A stretch of DNA of 64,000 nt, taken from contig NZ_JOBL01000099.1 in assembly GCF_000716335.1 (NCBI RefSeq), forward strand, positions 1-64,000. Reading direction: 5' to 3'. How positions within the stretch are numbered: position 1 is the first letter of the stretch; each line of letters starts with the position of its first letter. The notes below the pieces were generated by a model. That model made no database searches. It had not been told where the DNA came from and saw only the letters and a list, made by a program, of their open reading frames with translations. This stretch comes from Streptomyces sp. NRRL S-118 (GTDB lineage Bacteria > Actinomycetota > Actinomycetes > Streptomycetales > Streptomycetaceae). The translations under genes were made by a program, and so were the position numbers. Shown in pieces: positions 7,371 to 16,108 of the stretch.

Positions 7371-8999
7371 TCAGCCCAGCTTGCCCGCCAGGTTCCTGAA
7401 CGCGTCCCAGGTCAGGGGCGGGCGGTCGGCGTCCCAGAGCTTCTGGGCCGTCGCGCGCAGCGGCATGCGGATGCCGGACGCCACCTGCTCCTGGGTCTGG
7501 GCGTTGGCGCGGTCGCACCACACCGCGAAGCTGCCGCCGAGGATCTGCCCCGAGTACCGCTGCGGGACCGGCGACGTGCCGCGGACGACGAGCGGCGTCC
7601 ACTCCTGGTAGATGCGGCGCCCCGTGGGATACGTGAACCGGTTCGGCTCACCGAGCACGTAATAGAGGTACTCGTCGTTGTAGTTGATCAGCCGGCGGCC
7701 CTCGCGGAGGTACTCGACCGGCGGCCGCGCGCCGATCTCCCGGCCCGTCCAGTACGCCACGTCGATGTCCTTGGCGGGGGTGACCACACCGCCGCGGAAG
7801 AAGCCGTCGTTCCACGCGCGCATCCGCTTGCCGGTCGGCCGCACCACCGCCGCCCGGGCGTTGAGCCAGCCGGTGGCGAGGTCCTGCACCCGCGCCCGGG
7901 GGCCGTACGCGCGGCGCGCCGCCGCCGCCAGGCCCGGGTAGGTCGCCTCCGGGTCGCGCGACATCAGCGCCACGTACTCGTCGGCGCCCAGATGCCAGTA
8001 CGCGCCCGGGAAGAGCGCCACGTACTCGCGCAGCAGGTCGTCGACGATCCGCGCGGCGGCCGGGTTCGCGATGTCGATCGCACCGCGCGGGGCGGAGCCG
8101 CCGGCGCTGCGCAGCTGGAGGCCGGGGTGCGCGGCGATCACCGCGCCCAGGTGCCCGGGCGAGTCGATCTCGGGGACGACCTGGATGTGGAGGCTGCGGG
8201 CCAGCGCCACGATGCGCCGCACCTCGGCCTTGGTGAGGTGCTCGCGCGCCACCACCTCGGGGTGCGAGGTGGACTCGATGCGGAAGGCCTGGTCGTCGGA
8301 GAAGTGCAGCCCCAGCTGGTTCAGCTTGAGGTCGGCCATCTCGCGCAGCCGTGCCTCGATCCACCCGGCGGTGAAGTGCTTGCGGGCGATGTCGACCATG
8401 AGTCCGCGCTGCGGCCGGGCCGGCCGGTCGCGGATCACCCCTTCGGGCACGATGCCGCCGGAACGCAGTGCCTGCTTCAGGGTCCGGGTGCCGTAGAAGA
8501 CCCCCGCCTCGTCGGGCCCGGATATCCGTACCCGGCCGTCGCGGGCGACCAGGGTGTACGACTCGGCGCCGCCGCTCTGCCCGGTCCGCAGCGCCAGCTC
8601 GACGTCGCCGGGGCGGGCGGCGCTCTCCCCGCGGTAGCCGGCCTTGAGCTCGCGGGCCAGGAGACGGGCCTCGTCGGCCAGGACACCGCTGCCCTTGGCG
8701 AGGACGACCGCGCTGCCGGTGCCGGGCTTCCAGCCGGGGCCGCGTCCGGGTTCGTGCTCGCGTACGGAGGGGATGGTGCGCGGCTCGGAGGAGAGCGGGT
8801 AGCTCCGGGTCGGGGTGGGCGTCGGGGACGGGGCCCGGGGCTGCGTGGGGACGGTGGTGCCGGGCTGGGCCCGGGTCGCGCCCGCGGTGGCGGAACCGCG
8901 TCCGTCACCGTCCGTGCACCCCGACGCGGCGAGGGACAGCGCCACCACCGCGACCAGACCCGCTGTCGAACGCCTTGCATGCCGTATCACGCCGCTCAC
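7371..8999 (-). CDS. Secreted beta-N-acetylhexosaminidase (GH20) lipoprotein
   Basis: Removes terminal N-acetylhexosamine from chitin- or murein-derived sugars outside the cell. The GTG start at 8999 is preceded by GGAGGTGG. A lipoprotein signal ends in LAASGC at about residue 28. The GH20b-like domain (about 70-200) is followed by the catalytic barrel, with RGLMVDIARKHF, the substrate-binding HLQ-like LGLHFSDDQAFRIES, and the catalytic Asp-Glu pair in HLGADEYVAL. About 540 residues, normal for the family. Divergent from the OHCU decarboxylase gene. Confidence 0.92.
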   Translation of the reverse strand: MSGVIRHARRSTAGLVAVVALSLAASGCTDGDGRGSATAGATRAQPGTTVPTQPRAPSPTPTPTRSYPLSSEPRTIPSVREHEPGRGPGWKPGTGSAVVLAKGSGVLADEARLLARELKAGYRGESAARPGDVELALRTGQSGGAESYTLVARDGRVRISGPDEAGVFYGTRTLKQALRSGGIVPEGVIRDRPARPQRGLMVDIARKHFTAGWIEARLREMADLKLNQLGLHFSDDQAFRIESTSHPEVVAREHLTKAEVRRIVALARSLHIQVVPEIDSPGHLGAVIAAHPGLQLRSAGGSAPRGAIDIANPAAARIVDDLLREYVALFPGAYWHLGADEYVALMSRDPEATYPGLAAAARRAYGPRARVQDLATGWLNARAAVVRPTGKRMRAWNDGFFRGGVVTPAKDIDVAYWTGREIGARPPVEYLREGRRLINYNDEYLYYVLGEPNRFTYPTGRRIYQEWTPLVVRGTSPVPQRYSGQILGGSFAVWCDRANAQTQEQVASGIRMPLRATAQKLWDADRPPLTWDAFRNLAGKLG

Positions 9000-9163
9000 G
9001 CGACCACCTCCGTCGCATTTCCGTCCAGGACCTGTACTGAAACTCTCCCGTCCGGGTGAAGTTCCCGCATCTCACGAACAGCTCACGCTCACCCTGTGTA
9101 ACCTTGTGTCGCTTCCCTCACAGGTTTCCCACACTTTCCCGCTGTCTGTTCGAGGAGCCCACG

Positions 9164-9823
9164 ATGGCCGGCGAACCCACCGCAGGCGCCCCGGAACGAC
9201 CGTCCGCCATACCCGGCACCCGCCTCCTGACGCACGTCCCCGGGGGGCCGGCCCCCGACGTACGCGGCGTGCGGGACGTCCGTCCCCGCGACCTGCGGCT
9301 GCGCGAGGCCCGCGCCCCGGAAGGGCGCACCCCCGCGGGGCTCGCCCGGTTCAACACCGCCCCGCGCGACGCGGCCGAGACCGCGCTGCTCGCCTGCTGC
9401 GGCAGCCGCCGCTGGGGACGCCGCATCGCCGCCCACCGCCCCTACCCCACGCTGGACGCCCTGCTCGCGGCCGCCGACGAAGCGGGCTACGACCTCTCCG
9501 CCGCCGACCTTGCCGAGGCGCTGGCCGACGAAGCCCCGCCCGTGCTGCCGCCCGGCACGCCCGCCGCCGCGCGCACCGCCCTGGAGGCCGCGCACGCGGC
9601 GTACCGGGGCCGCTTCGGACACGCCTTCGTGATCTGCCTCGACGGATACCGGCGCGAGGAGCACGTCGACCAGGTGCTGTCCGGGATCCGCTGCCGCCTG
9701 AACCACGAGCCGGACGAGGAGCGGGCGGTCTCCGCCGATGAACTGAGGCGCCTCGTCCGGGCGAGATTGTCCCGCCTCGTCATGGATTCCGGGCACCCGG
9801 ATAGCCCATTCGTGCTCGTTTGA
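9164..9823 (+). CDS. 2-oxo-4-hydroxy-4-carboxy-5-ureidoimidazoline (OHCU) decarboxylase-like protein
   Basis: Predicted to catalyse the last step of urate to allantoin conversion, giving S-allantoin. The ATG at 9164 has GAGGAG seven bases upstream. Family signatures are LARFNTAPRDAAETALLACCGSRRWGRRIAAHRPYPTLDALLAAAD and the C-terminal FGHAFVICLDGYRREEHVDQVLSGIRCRLNHEPDEER, which resembles the FVICATGK-like and R-x-N-D-x-E-E region. An N-terminal extension of about 55 residues precedes the domain. No other urate genes are nearby, which is unusual, so the physiological role is uncertain. Confidence 0.8.
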   Translation: MAGEPTAGAPERPSAIPGTRLLTHVPGGPAPDVRGVRDVRPRDLRLREARAPEGRTPAGLARFNTAPRDAAETALLACCGSRRWGRRIAAHRPYPTLDALLAAADEAGYDLSAADLAEALADEAPPVLPPGTPAAARTALEAAHAAYRGRFGHAFVICLDGYRREEHVDQVLSGIRCRLNHEPDEERAVSADELRRLVRARLSRLVMDSGHPDSPFVLV

Positions 9824-9969
9824 TTGCCTGTTTGATCACACTGGCGTACCCCGGGCGAGCGAACCGACAAGTCGTCGCTACGATGACCAGGGCCGGTGGA
9901 CCGTACCCGGCCGGGCCAGACCGACACTGAAGCCGGCCGGCCCCAATCCCGCTCCCGGAGGGTTTTTCC

Positions 9970-10350
9970 GTGCCGGCTGGAACGCTGTACCGCGGCCGGG
10001 AAGGCATGTGGTCGTGGGTGGCTCATCGAGTCACCGGCGTCCTCATCTTCTTCTTCCTGTTCGTACACGTACTGGACACCGCTCTCGTCCGCGTCTCGCC
10101 CGAGGCCTACGACGACGTCGTCGCCACGTACAAGACGCCGCTCGTCGCGCTGCTGGAGTACGGCCTCGTCGCGGCCATCCTCTTCCACGCGCTCAATGGT
10201 CTCCGTGTGATCGCCGTGGACTTCTGGTCCAAGGGACCCCGCTACCAGAAGCAGATGCTCTGGACCGTGATGGCCCTCTGGATCGTGCTGATGGCGGGCG
10301 CCATCTACCCCGTCCTCGGCCACGCCGCACGTGAACTGTTCGGGAGCTGA
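9970..10350 (+). CDS. sdhC: Succinate dehydrogenase cytochrome b556 subunit
   Basis: Membrane anchor of complex II, which binds haem b and quinone. It starts at a GTG with CGGAGG upstream. Three membrane spans are visible: GVLIFFFLFVHVLDTAL, LVALLEYGLVAAILFHALNGLRVIA and MLWTVMALWIVLMAGAIYP. Conserved HRVTG and HALNGLR carry the likely haem and quinone ligands. First gene of sdhCDAB. Confidence 0.95.
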   Translation: MPAGTLYRGREGMWSWVAHRVTGVLIFFFLFVHVLDTALVRVSPEAYDDVVATYKTPLVALLEYGLVAAILFHALNGLRVIAVDFWSKGPRYQKQMLWTVMALWIVLMAGAIYPVLGHAARELFGS

Positions 10351-10358
10351 CGCCAGAC

Positions 10359-10835
10359 ATGTCCACTGACACCACTTCCGCGGTCGGTCCCGTCGAGGGC
10401 GTGAGCCTCTACGACGTGGACAACCCCGCCCCGCTCATCGAACCGCCGCGCAAGCGGACCGCGAAGACCCCGAAGTCGACCCGCGGCAACTTCGAGATGG
10501 CCGCGTGGCTCTTCATGCGCCTGTCCGGCGTCGTCCTCGTCGTCCTGGTCATCGGCCACCTGCTGATCCAGCTCGTGCTGGACGGCGGCGTCTCCAAGAT
10601 CGGCTTCGCCTTCGTGGCCGGCCGCTGGGCGTCCCCGTTCTGGCAGGTCTGGGACCTGCTGATGCTGTGGCTGGCCATGCTGCACGGCGCGAACGGCCTG
10701 CGTACCGTCATCAACGACTACGCCGAACGCCCGAACACGCGCCTGTGGCTCAAGGGCCTGCTGTACACCGCCACGGTGTTCACCATCCTTCTGGGCACGC
10801 TGGTGATCTTCACCTTCGACCCGAACATCCGCTAG
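10359..10835 (+). CDS. sdhD: Succinate dehydrogenase hydrophobic membrane anchor subunit
   Basis: Second membrane subunit of complex II, 158 residues. A hydrophilic N terminus of about 40 residues (ending PKSTRGNFEMAAWLFMRLSG) precedes three spans: VVLVVLVIGHLLIQLVLDGG, VWDLLMLWLAMLHGANGLR and LLYTATVFTILLGTLVIFTF. The HGANGLR motif parallels HALNGLR in SdhC. It begins 8 bases after sdhC. Confidence 0.95.
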   Translation: MSTDTTSAVGPVEGVSLYDVDNPAPLIEPPRKRTAKTPKSTRGNFEMAAWLFMRLSGVVLVVLVIGHLLIQLVLDGGVSKIGFAFVAGRWASPFWQVWDLLMLWLAMLHGANGLRTVINDYAERPNTRLWLKGLLYTATVFTILLGTLVIFTFDPNIR

Positions 10836-10857
10836 GCACGGGGCTGAGGAAATCCGC

Positions 10858-12612
10858 ATGAAGATCCACAAGTACGACACCGTCATCGTCGGCGCCGGCG
10901 GCGCGGGCATGCGCGCCGCCATCGAGGCGACGAAGCGCAGCCGTACCGCCGTGCTGACCAAGCTCTACCCCACCCGCTCCCACACGGGCGCCGCGCAGGG
11001 CGGCATGGCCGCCGCGCTGGCGAACGTGGAGGAGGACAACTGGGAGTGGCACACCTTCGACACGGTCAAGGGCGGTGACTACCTGGTCGACCAGGACGCC
11101 GCCGAGATCCTGGCGAAGGAGGCCATCGACGCCGTCCTCGACCTGGAGAAGATGGGCCTGCCGTTCAACCGGACCCCGGACGGCACCATCGACCAGCGCC
11201 GCTTCGGCGGCCACTCCCGCAACCACGGCGAGGCGCCGGTCCGCCGGTCCTGCTACGCCGCGGACCGCACCGGTCACATGATCCTCCAGACGCTGTACCA
11301 GAACTGCGTCAAGGAGGGCGTGGAGTTCTTCAACGAGTTCTACGTCCTGGACCAGCTGATCACCGAGGTCGACGGCGTCAAGAAGTCCGCCGGTGTGGTC
11401 GCCTACGAGCTGGCCACCGGCGAGATCCACGTCTTCCAGGCGAAGGCCGTGATCTACGCGTCCGGCGGCACCGGCAAGTTCTTCAAGGTGACCTCCAACG
11501 CGCACACCCTGACCGGTGACGGCCAGGCCGCCTGCTACCGGCGCGGTCTGCCGCTGGAGGACATGGAGTTCTTCCAGTTCCACCCGACGGGCATCTGGCG
11601 CATGGGCATCCTGCTCACGGAGGGCGCCCGCGGTGAGGGCGGCATCCTGCGCAACAAGGACGGCGAGCGCTTCATGGAGAAGTACGCGCCCGTCATGAAG
11701 GACCTGGCGTCGCGTGACGTCGTCTCGCGCTCCATCTACACGGAGATCCGCGAGGGCCGCGGCTGCGGCCCCGAGGGCGACCACGTCTACCTGGACCTGA
11801 CCCACCTGCCGCCGGAGCAGCTGGACGCCAAGCTCCCGGACATCACCGAGTTCGCCCGTACGTACCTCGGCATCGAGCCGTACACGGACCCGATCCCGAT
11901 CCAGCCGACCGCGCACTACGCCATGGGCGGCATCCCGACCAATGTCGAGGGTGAGGTCCTGGCGGACAACACCACCGTCGTGCCGGGCCTGTACGCCGCC
12001 GGCGAGGTGGCCTGCGTGTCGGTGCACGGCGCCAACCGCCTGGGCACCAACTCGCTGCTGGACATCAACGTCTTCGGCAAGCGCGCCGGTATCGCGGCCG
12101 CCGAGTACTCGGCGAAGGCCGACTACGTCGAGCTGCCCGAGAACCCGGCCTCCTTCGTCCAGGAGCAGGTCGAGCGCCTGCGCAACTCCACCGGCAGCGA
12201 GCGGGTCTCCGTGCTGCGCAAGGAGCTGCAGGAGACGATGGACGCCAACGTGATGGTGTTCCGCACCGAGCAGACGATCAAGACGGCGGTCGAGAAGATC
12301 GCGGAGCTGCGCGAGCGGTACAAGAACGTCGCCATCCAGGACAAGGGCAAGCGGTTCAACACGGACCTGCTGGAAGCCATCGAGCTGGGCAACCTGCTCG
12401 ACCTCGCCGAGGTCATGGCCGTCTCCGCCCTGGCCCGCAAGGAGTCCCGCGGCGGTCACTACCGCGAGGACTACCCCAACCGCGACGACGTCAACTTCAT
12501 GCGCCACACCATGGCGTACCGCGAGGTCGGCGACGACGGCACCGAGACCGTCCGCCTCGACTACAAGCCGGTCGTCCAGACCCGCTACCAGCCGATGGAG
12601 CGTAAGTACTGA
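10858..12612 (+). CDS. sdhA: Succinate dehydrogenase flavoprotein subunit
   Basis: Catalytic subunit oxidising succinate to fumarate in the TCA cycle and respiratory chain. The FAD dinucleotide fold is at the N terminus (DTVIVGAGGAGMRAAIEA). The covalent flavin histidine is in TRSHTGAAQGG. Substrate and catalytic motifs include FHPTGI, LTEGARGEGG, RDVVSRSI and HGANRLGTNSLLD. 584 residues is the usual length. GAGGAA ribosome binding site. The stop overlaps the sdhB start as TGATG. Confidence 0.97.
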   Translation: MKIHKYDTVIVGAGGAGMRAAIEATKRSRTAVLTKLYPTRSHTGAAQGGMAAALANVEEDNWEWHTFDTVKGGDYLVDQDAAEILAKEAIDAVLDLEKMGLPFNRTPDGTIDQRRFGGHSRNHGEAPVRRSCYAADRTGHMILQTLYQNCVKEGVEFFNEFYVLDQLITEVDGVKKSAGVVAYELATGEIHVFQAKAVIYASGGTGKFFKVTSNAHTLTGDGQAACYRRGLPLEDMEFFQFHPTGIWRMGILLTEGARGEGGILRNKDGERFMEKYAPVMKDLASRDVVSRSIYTEIREGRGCGPEGDHVYLDLTHLPPEQLDAKLPDITEFARTYLGIEPYTDPIPIQPTAHYAMGGIPTNVEGEVLADNTTVVPGLYAAGEVACVSVHGANRLGTNSLLDINVFGKRAGIAAAEYSAKADYVELPENPASFVQEQVERLRNSTGSERVSVLRKELQETMDANVMVFRTEQTIKTAVEKIAELRERYKNVAIQDKGKRFNTDLLEAIELGNLLDLAEVMAVSALARKESRGGHYREDYPNRDDVNFMRHTMAYREVGDDGTETVRLDYKPVVQTRYQPMERKY

Positions 12613-13373
12613 TGGCTACCCCCGTCATGGACAAGGCCGAGGCGGTGGCCAAGGCCGCCTCGCCGTACATCACGGTCACCTTCCGGATCCGCCGCTTCAA
12701 CCCCGAGGTCTCCGACGAGGCCCAGTGGCAGGACTTCCGGATCGAGATCGACCCGAAGGAGCGCGTGCTCGACGGTCTCCACAAGATCAAGTGGGACCTC
12801 GACGGCTCGCTCACCTTCCGGCGCTCCTGCGCGCACGGCATCTGCGGCTCCGACGCGATGCGGATCAACGGCAAGAACAGGCTCGCCTGCAAGACGCTGA
12901 TCAAGGACATCAACCCGGAGAAGCCCATCACGATCGAGGCCATCAAGGGCCTGACCGTCCTCAAGGACCTGGTCGTGGACATGGAGCCGTTCTTCCAGGC
13001 GTACCGCGACGTGATGCCCTTCCTCATCACCAAGGGCAACGAGCCGACGCGTGAGCGGATCCAGTCCGCGGAGGACCGCGAGCGGTTCGACGACACCACC
13101 AAGTGCATCCTGTGCGCCGCGTGCACGTCGTCCTGCCCGGTGTTCTGGAACGACGGCCAGTACTTCGGTCCGGCCGCCATCGTCAACGCGCACCGCTTCA
13201 TCTTCGACTCGCGCGACGAGGCCGGGGAGCAGCGGCTGGAGATCCTCAACGACAAGGACGGCGTGTGGCGCTGCCGCACCACGTTCAACTGCACGGAGGC
13301 GTGCCCGCGCGGCATCGAGATCACCAAGGCGATCCAGGAAGTGAAGCGCGCGCTGATCACGCGTCGCTACTGA
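12612..13373 (+). CDS. sdhB: Succinate dehydrogenase iron-sulfur subunit
   Basis: Electron-transfer subunit of complex II. The N-terminal ferredoxin domain holds the [2Fe-2S] cysteines (SCAHGICGSDAMRINGKNRLACK). The C-terminal domain holds the [4Fe-4S] and [3Fe-4S] motifs (CILCAACTSSCPVFW and FNCTEACPRGI). 253 residues. It is coupled by one-base overlap to sdhA and ends 20 bases before a strong terminator. Confidence 0.97.
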   Translation: MATPVMDKAEAVAKAASPYITVTFRIRRFNPEVSDEAQWQDFRIEIDPKERVLDGLHKIKWDLDGSLTFRRSCAHGICGSDAMRINGKNRLACKTLIKDINPEKPITIEAIKGLTVLKDLVVDMEPFFQAYRDVMPFLITKGNEPTRERIQSAEDRERFDDTTKCILCAACTSSCPVFWNDGQYFGPAAIVNAHRFIFDSRDEAGEQRLEILNDKDGVWRCRTTFNCTEACPRGIEITKAIQEVKRALITRRY

Positions 13374-13393
13374 TCGTCCGACACGCTCCGGGG

Positions 13394-13435
13394 AAGGCCC
13401 GTTTCTGTACGCTCAGCCGTACAGGAACGGGCCTT
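13394..13435 (+). terminator. sdhCDAB operon terminator
   Basis: An 18-bp stem, AAGGCCCGTTTCTGTACG (13394-13411) with CGTACAGGAACGGGCCTT (13418-13435). There is one G-U position and a 6-base loop. It lies just after the sdhB stop. Confidence 0.85.
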
Positions 13436-13473
13436 CGCCGATGCCGGCAGGCGGCAACCGAGGACGGGTGGAG

Positions 13474-14001
13474 ATGAGCGAGCCGAATCCGTACGCGGAC
13501 GGGGAGTACACGTGGGGTCCGCCGCCTCCGGGGACCGGGTACGGCTTCCCGGGGAACGGGTACGGGCAGCCGGGCGCCGGGTACGGGCAGCCGGGCGCGG
13601 TGCCGGGTCACGGCCAGCCGCAGCGGTTCCCGGTCGTGCCGGCGGGGGGTGCCCCGGGGGTCCCACTGCTCTCCCTGGGTGACATCACCGTGTTGTCGGA
13701 CTCCATCGTGACGCCGGCCGGTCCCCTGCCGCTCAAGGGTGCGGTGTGGAACGCCACCGACATGTCGCGCACGGAGGAGAGGATCCCGCAGCACGCGATC
13801 GTGCTGGCGGTCGTCTTCGCGGTCTTCTGCCTGCTGGGCCTGCTGTTCCTGCTGATGAAGGAGCGTCACACCGTCGGCTTCATCCAGGTGACGGTGACCA
13901 GCGGCGGCCGCCACCACTCCACGCTGATCCCGGCCACGGGGCCCGAGTCCTTCCACGTGGTGATGGGGCAGATCAACTACGCGCGGTCGCTGAGCCTGTG
14001 A
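13474..14001 (+). CDS. Single-pass membrane protein with Gly/Pro/Tyr-rich N terminus
   Basis: Starting at the ATG at 13474 (MSEPNPYADGEYTWG), the protein has a low-complexity GYGQPGAGYGQPGA segment. A folded part (LLSLGDITVLSDSIVTPAGPLPLKGAVWNATD) follows, then one membrane span (HAIVLAVVFAVFCLLGLLFLLM), then a C-terminal domain (HTVGFIQVTVTSGGRHHSTLIPA). The family is common in streptomycetes next to sdh as far as I recall, but its function is unknown. An upstream in-frame ATG at 13441 lies in the sdh terminator and is unlikely to be the start. Confidence 0.75.
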   Translation: MSEPNPYADGEYTWGPPPPGTGYGFPGNGYGQPGAGYGQPGAVPGHGQPQRFPVVPAGGAPGVPLLSLGDITVLSDSIVTPAGPLPLKGAVWNATDMSRTEERIPQHAIVLAVVFAVFCLLGLLFLLMKERHTVGFIQVTVTSGGRHHSTLIPATGPESFHVVMGQINYARSLSL

Positions 14002-14119
14002 CGGCGTCCTTCGTACCGGTGGTTTGGCCGAACTCCGCATAGACCGATTAGGTGCCTCGGGCATGTAGTGGAGATCGGCGATTCCCTTCGCGGACCGATC
14101 CCCAGCTTGCGAGGCCACC

Positions 14120-15310
14120 ATGACGGAAGCCGTCGCGTTCCCCCAGGACCGCGCCTGCCCCTACCATCCCCCCACCGGCTACGAGCCGCTGCGCGAGCAG
14201 CGGCCGCTCTCCCGCGTCACGCTGTACGACGGCCGCTCGGCATGGGTCGTCACCGGACACGCCGTCGCCCGGCAGCTCCTGACCGACCAGAGGCTGTCCA
14301 CCGACTTCACCCATGAGGCTTTCCCCTTCCCCTCCCAGCGGTTCGCCACCGTGCGCCAGCGCCGCAAGCCCGCCCTGCTCGGCTACGACGACCCGGAGCA
14401 CAACGTCCAGCGGCGGATGCTGATCCCGAGCTTCTCCCTCAAGCGCACGGTCGACCTGCGGCCGCGCATCCAGCAGACCGTGGATGAACTGCTCGACGCG
14501 ATGGTCGAGCAGGGGCCGCCGGCCGAACTGGTCTCCGCGTTCGCGCTGCCGGTGCCGTCCATAGTGATCTGCGAGCTCCTCGGCGTGCCGTACGCGGACC
14601 ACGACTTCTTCGAGGCGCAGTCGCGCCGGATCCTGCGGGGCCCGACGGGCGAGGACGCCGACGACGCCCGCCGCCAGCTGGAGGGCTACCTCGGCGATCT
14701 GGTCGACCGGAAACGCGACAAGCCCGGGACGGGCGTGCTCGACGACCTGGTCGCCCAGCAGCTCGCGCAGGGGCACCTGGACCGGGACGGACTGGTGCAG
14801 CTCGCCACCGTCCTGCTCGTCGCCGGCCACGAGACCACGGCGAACATGATCTCGCTGGGCACCTTCACGCTGCTCCGGCACCCGGAGCGGCTGGCAGAAC
14901 TGAAGGCCGATCCGTCGCTGATGCCGGCCGCCGTGGAGGAGCTGCTGCGGTTCCTGTCGATCGCGGACGGGATGCTGCGCCTGGCGACGGACGACATCGA
15001 GATCGCGGGCGTCACCATCCGGGCGAACGAGGGCGTGGTCTTCTCGACCTCCGTCATCAACCGGGACACGGCCGCGTACGCCGAACCGGACACGCTCGAC
15101 TGGCACCGCCCGGCCCGGCACCACGTGGCGTTCGGGTTCGGCATCCACCAGTGCCTGGGGCAGAACCTGGCCCGGGCGGAGATGGAGATCGCGCTGCGGA
15201 CGCTGTTCGGGCGGCTGCCGGGGCTGCGGCTGGCGGTTCCGGCCGAGGAGATCCCCTTCAAGCCGGGCGACACGATCCAGGGGATGCTGGAACTCCCCGT
15301 GACGTGGTGA
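14120..15310 (+). CDS. Cytochrome P450
   Basis: Haem mono-oxygenase, 396 residues, soluble bacterial class I type. The I-helix oxygen-binding motif is AGHETTANM. The K-helix ExxR-type segment is EELLRFLS. The haem-cysteine loop is FGFGIHQCLGQNLAR. The N terminus (FPQDRACPYHPPTGYEPLREQRPLSRVTLYDGR) resembles the CYP105/CYP107-like streptomycete enzymes. The substrate cannot be deduced. A ferredoxin gene follows after 4 bases. Confidence 0.93.
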   Translation: MTEAVAFPQDRACPYHPPTGYEPLREQRPLSRVTLYDGRSAWVVTGHAVARQLLTDQRLSTDFTHEAFPFPSQRFATVRQRRKPALLGYDDPEHNVQRRMLIPSFSLKRTVDLRPRIQQTVDELLDAMVEQGPPAELVSAFALPVPSIVICELLGVPYADHDFFEAQSRRILRGPTGEDADDARRQLEGYLGDLVDRKRDKPGTGVLDDLVAQQLAQGHLDRDGLVQLATVLLVAGHETTANMISLGTFTLLRHPERLAELKADPSLMPAAVEELLRFLSIADGMLRLATDDIEIAGVTIRANEGVVFSTSVINRDTAAYAEPDTLDWHRPARHHVAFGFGIHQCLGQNLARAEMEIALRTLFGRLPGLRLAVPAEEIPFKPGDTIQGMLELPVTW

Positions 15311-15314
15311 GTTG

Positions 15315-15515
15315 ATGTCCGGTATGCGAATCTCCATCGACCATGACGTCTGCATCGGTGCGGGGCAGTGCGCCCTGACGGCGCCGGGCGTCTTCACCCA
15401 GGACGACGACGGCTTCGGGGCGCTGGTGCCCGGACGGGAGGACGGCGGCGGCGAGCCGCTGGTACGGGAGGCCGCGCGCGGCTGTCCGGTGCGGGCGATC
15501 GAAGTCGCCGACTGA
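15315..15515 (+). CDS. [3Fe-4S] ferredoxin, electron donor to the P450
   Basis: A 66-residue ferredoxin with three cluster cysteines (DVCIGAGQCALTAPGVF and, near the C terminus, AARGCPVRAIEV). This is the single 3Fe-4S pattern of P450-coupled streptomycete ferredoxins. The ATG at 15315 is 4 bases after the P450 stop; an inner ATG at 15324 is also possible. No ferredoxin reductase is nearby, so it must use one encoded elsewhere. Confidence 0.9.
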   Translation: MSGMRISIDHDVCIGAGQCALTAPGVFTQDDDGFGALVPGREDGGGEPLVREAARGCPVRAIEVAD

Positions 15516-15531
15516 CGGAGCGCGCCCGCCG

Positions 15532-15563
15532 GGGCGGTCCGGGACCTCGGTCCCGGACCGCCC
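15532..15563 (+). terminator. Terminator of the P450-ferredoxin operon
   Basis: A perfect 14-bp stem, GGGCGGTCCGGGAC (15532-15545) with GTCCCGGACCGCCC (15550-15563), a CTCG tetraloop, and a short T-run after it. Confidence 0.9.
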
Positions 15564-15595
15564 TTTCGCATGCCGTCGCGGACACCCACCCCGAC

Positions 15596-15624
15596 TTGAA
15601 CGCGTTCAGACAGAGGTCTAGAGT
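15596..15624 (+). promoter_or_regulatory. Sigma-70-type promoter of the membrane-protein/DUF393/TetR cluster
   Basis: A -35 box TTGAAC (15596-15601), a 17-bp spacer and a -10 box TAGAGT (15619-15624) lie upstream of the gene at 15667. The -35 box is embedded in the first of two palindromic operators. Confidence 0.7.
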
Positions 15625-15652
15625 CATGACCAACAGCTTTTGAACGCGTTCA
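15597..15652. promoter_or_regulatory. Paired palindromic operators, likely TetR-family binding sites
   Basis: The 12-bp palindrome TGAACGCGTTCA occurs at 15597-15608 and again at 15641-15652. The centres are 44 bp apart, about four helical turns. The first overlaps the -35 box and the second lies just after the expected transcription start. The cluster ends with a TetR-family regulator gene (16564-17346), the natural candidate for the binder. That assignment is inference. Confidence 0.65.
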
Positions 15653-15666
15653 AGGGAGGGTGGGGC

Positions 15667-16101
15667 ATGGACCTCACTGTCATCGCGTATGTCGTCTACC
15701 TGCTGATCAGCGTGGCGCTCACGGTCTGGGTAGCCCGCACGCTGAGCCGGAACGGACGGATCTTCCTCGCCGACGTACTGCACGGCAACGAGAAGCTCGC
15801 CGAGGCCGTCAACCACCTGCTGGTGGTCGGCTTCTACCTGGTCAACTTCGGCTTCGTCGCCCTGTACCTGAGCCAGGACGAGGCCGTGCGCGACGCCCGG
15901 CAGCTCTTCGAGGCGCTGTCGGTGAAGCTCGGGGTCGTCCTGCTCGTGCTGGGTGCGATGCACCTGGCCAACGTCTACGTGCTCAACAAGATCCGGCGGC
16001 GCGGGACCATGGAGCGCGAGCAGGTGCCGCCGGTGCCGCCGCAGGGGTGGACCGGCCAGGGCGGCAACGGCCCCTGGGCCGCGCCCGTGCGGGGGGCGTG
16101 A
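15667..16101 (+). CDS. Small integral membrane protein of a TetR-associated cluster
   Basis: 144 residues from the ATG at 15667, which follows AAGGGAGGG. Three membrane spans: LTVIAYVVYLLISVALTVWVA, NHLLVVGFYLVNFGFVALYL and LSVKLGVVLLVLGAMHLANVYVLN. A conserved loop (TLSRNGRIFLADVLHGNEKLAEAVN) joins the first two, and the C terminus is Pro-rich and cytoplasmic. Function unknown. It is the first gene of a unit with the DUF393 protein and probably the TetR regulator. Confidence 0.8.
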   Translation: MDLTVIAYVVYLLISVALTVWVARTLSRNGRIFLADVLHGNEKLAEAVNHLLVVGFYLVNFGFVALYLSQDEAVRDARQLFEALSVKLGVVLLVLGAMHLANVYVLNKIRRRGTMEREQVPPVPPQGWTGQGGNGPWAAPVRGA

Positions 16102-16108
16102 GCGAGCC

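Noticed and set aside
9817..9840. Direct repeat GTTTGAT-TGCCT-GTTTGAT before sdhC as a redox-regulator site
   Set aside because: It does not match the Rex consensus and overlaps the end of the OHCU gene; too little evidence.
10810..12507. 565-codon open frame antisense to sdhA
   Set aside because: sdhA is unambiguous; the antisense frame arises from third-position GC bias and has no family signature.
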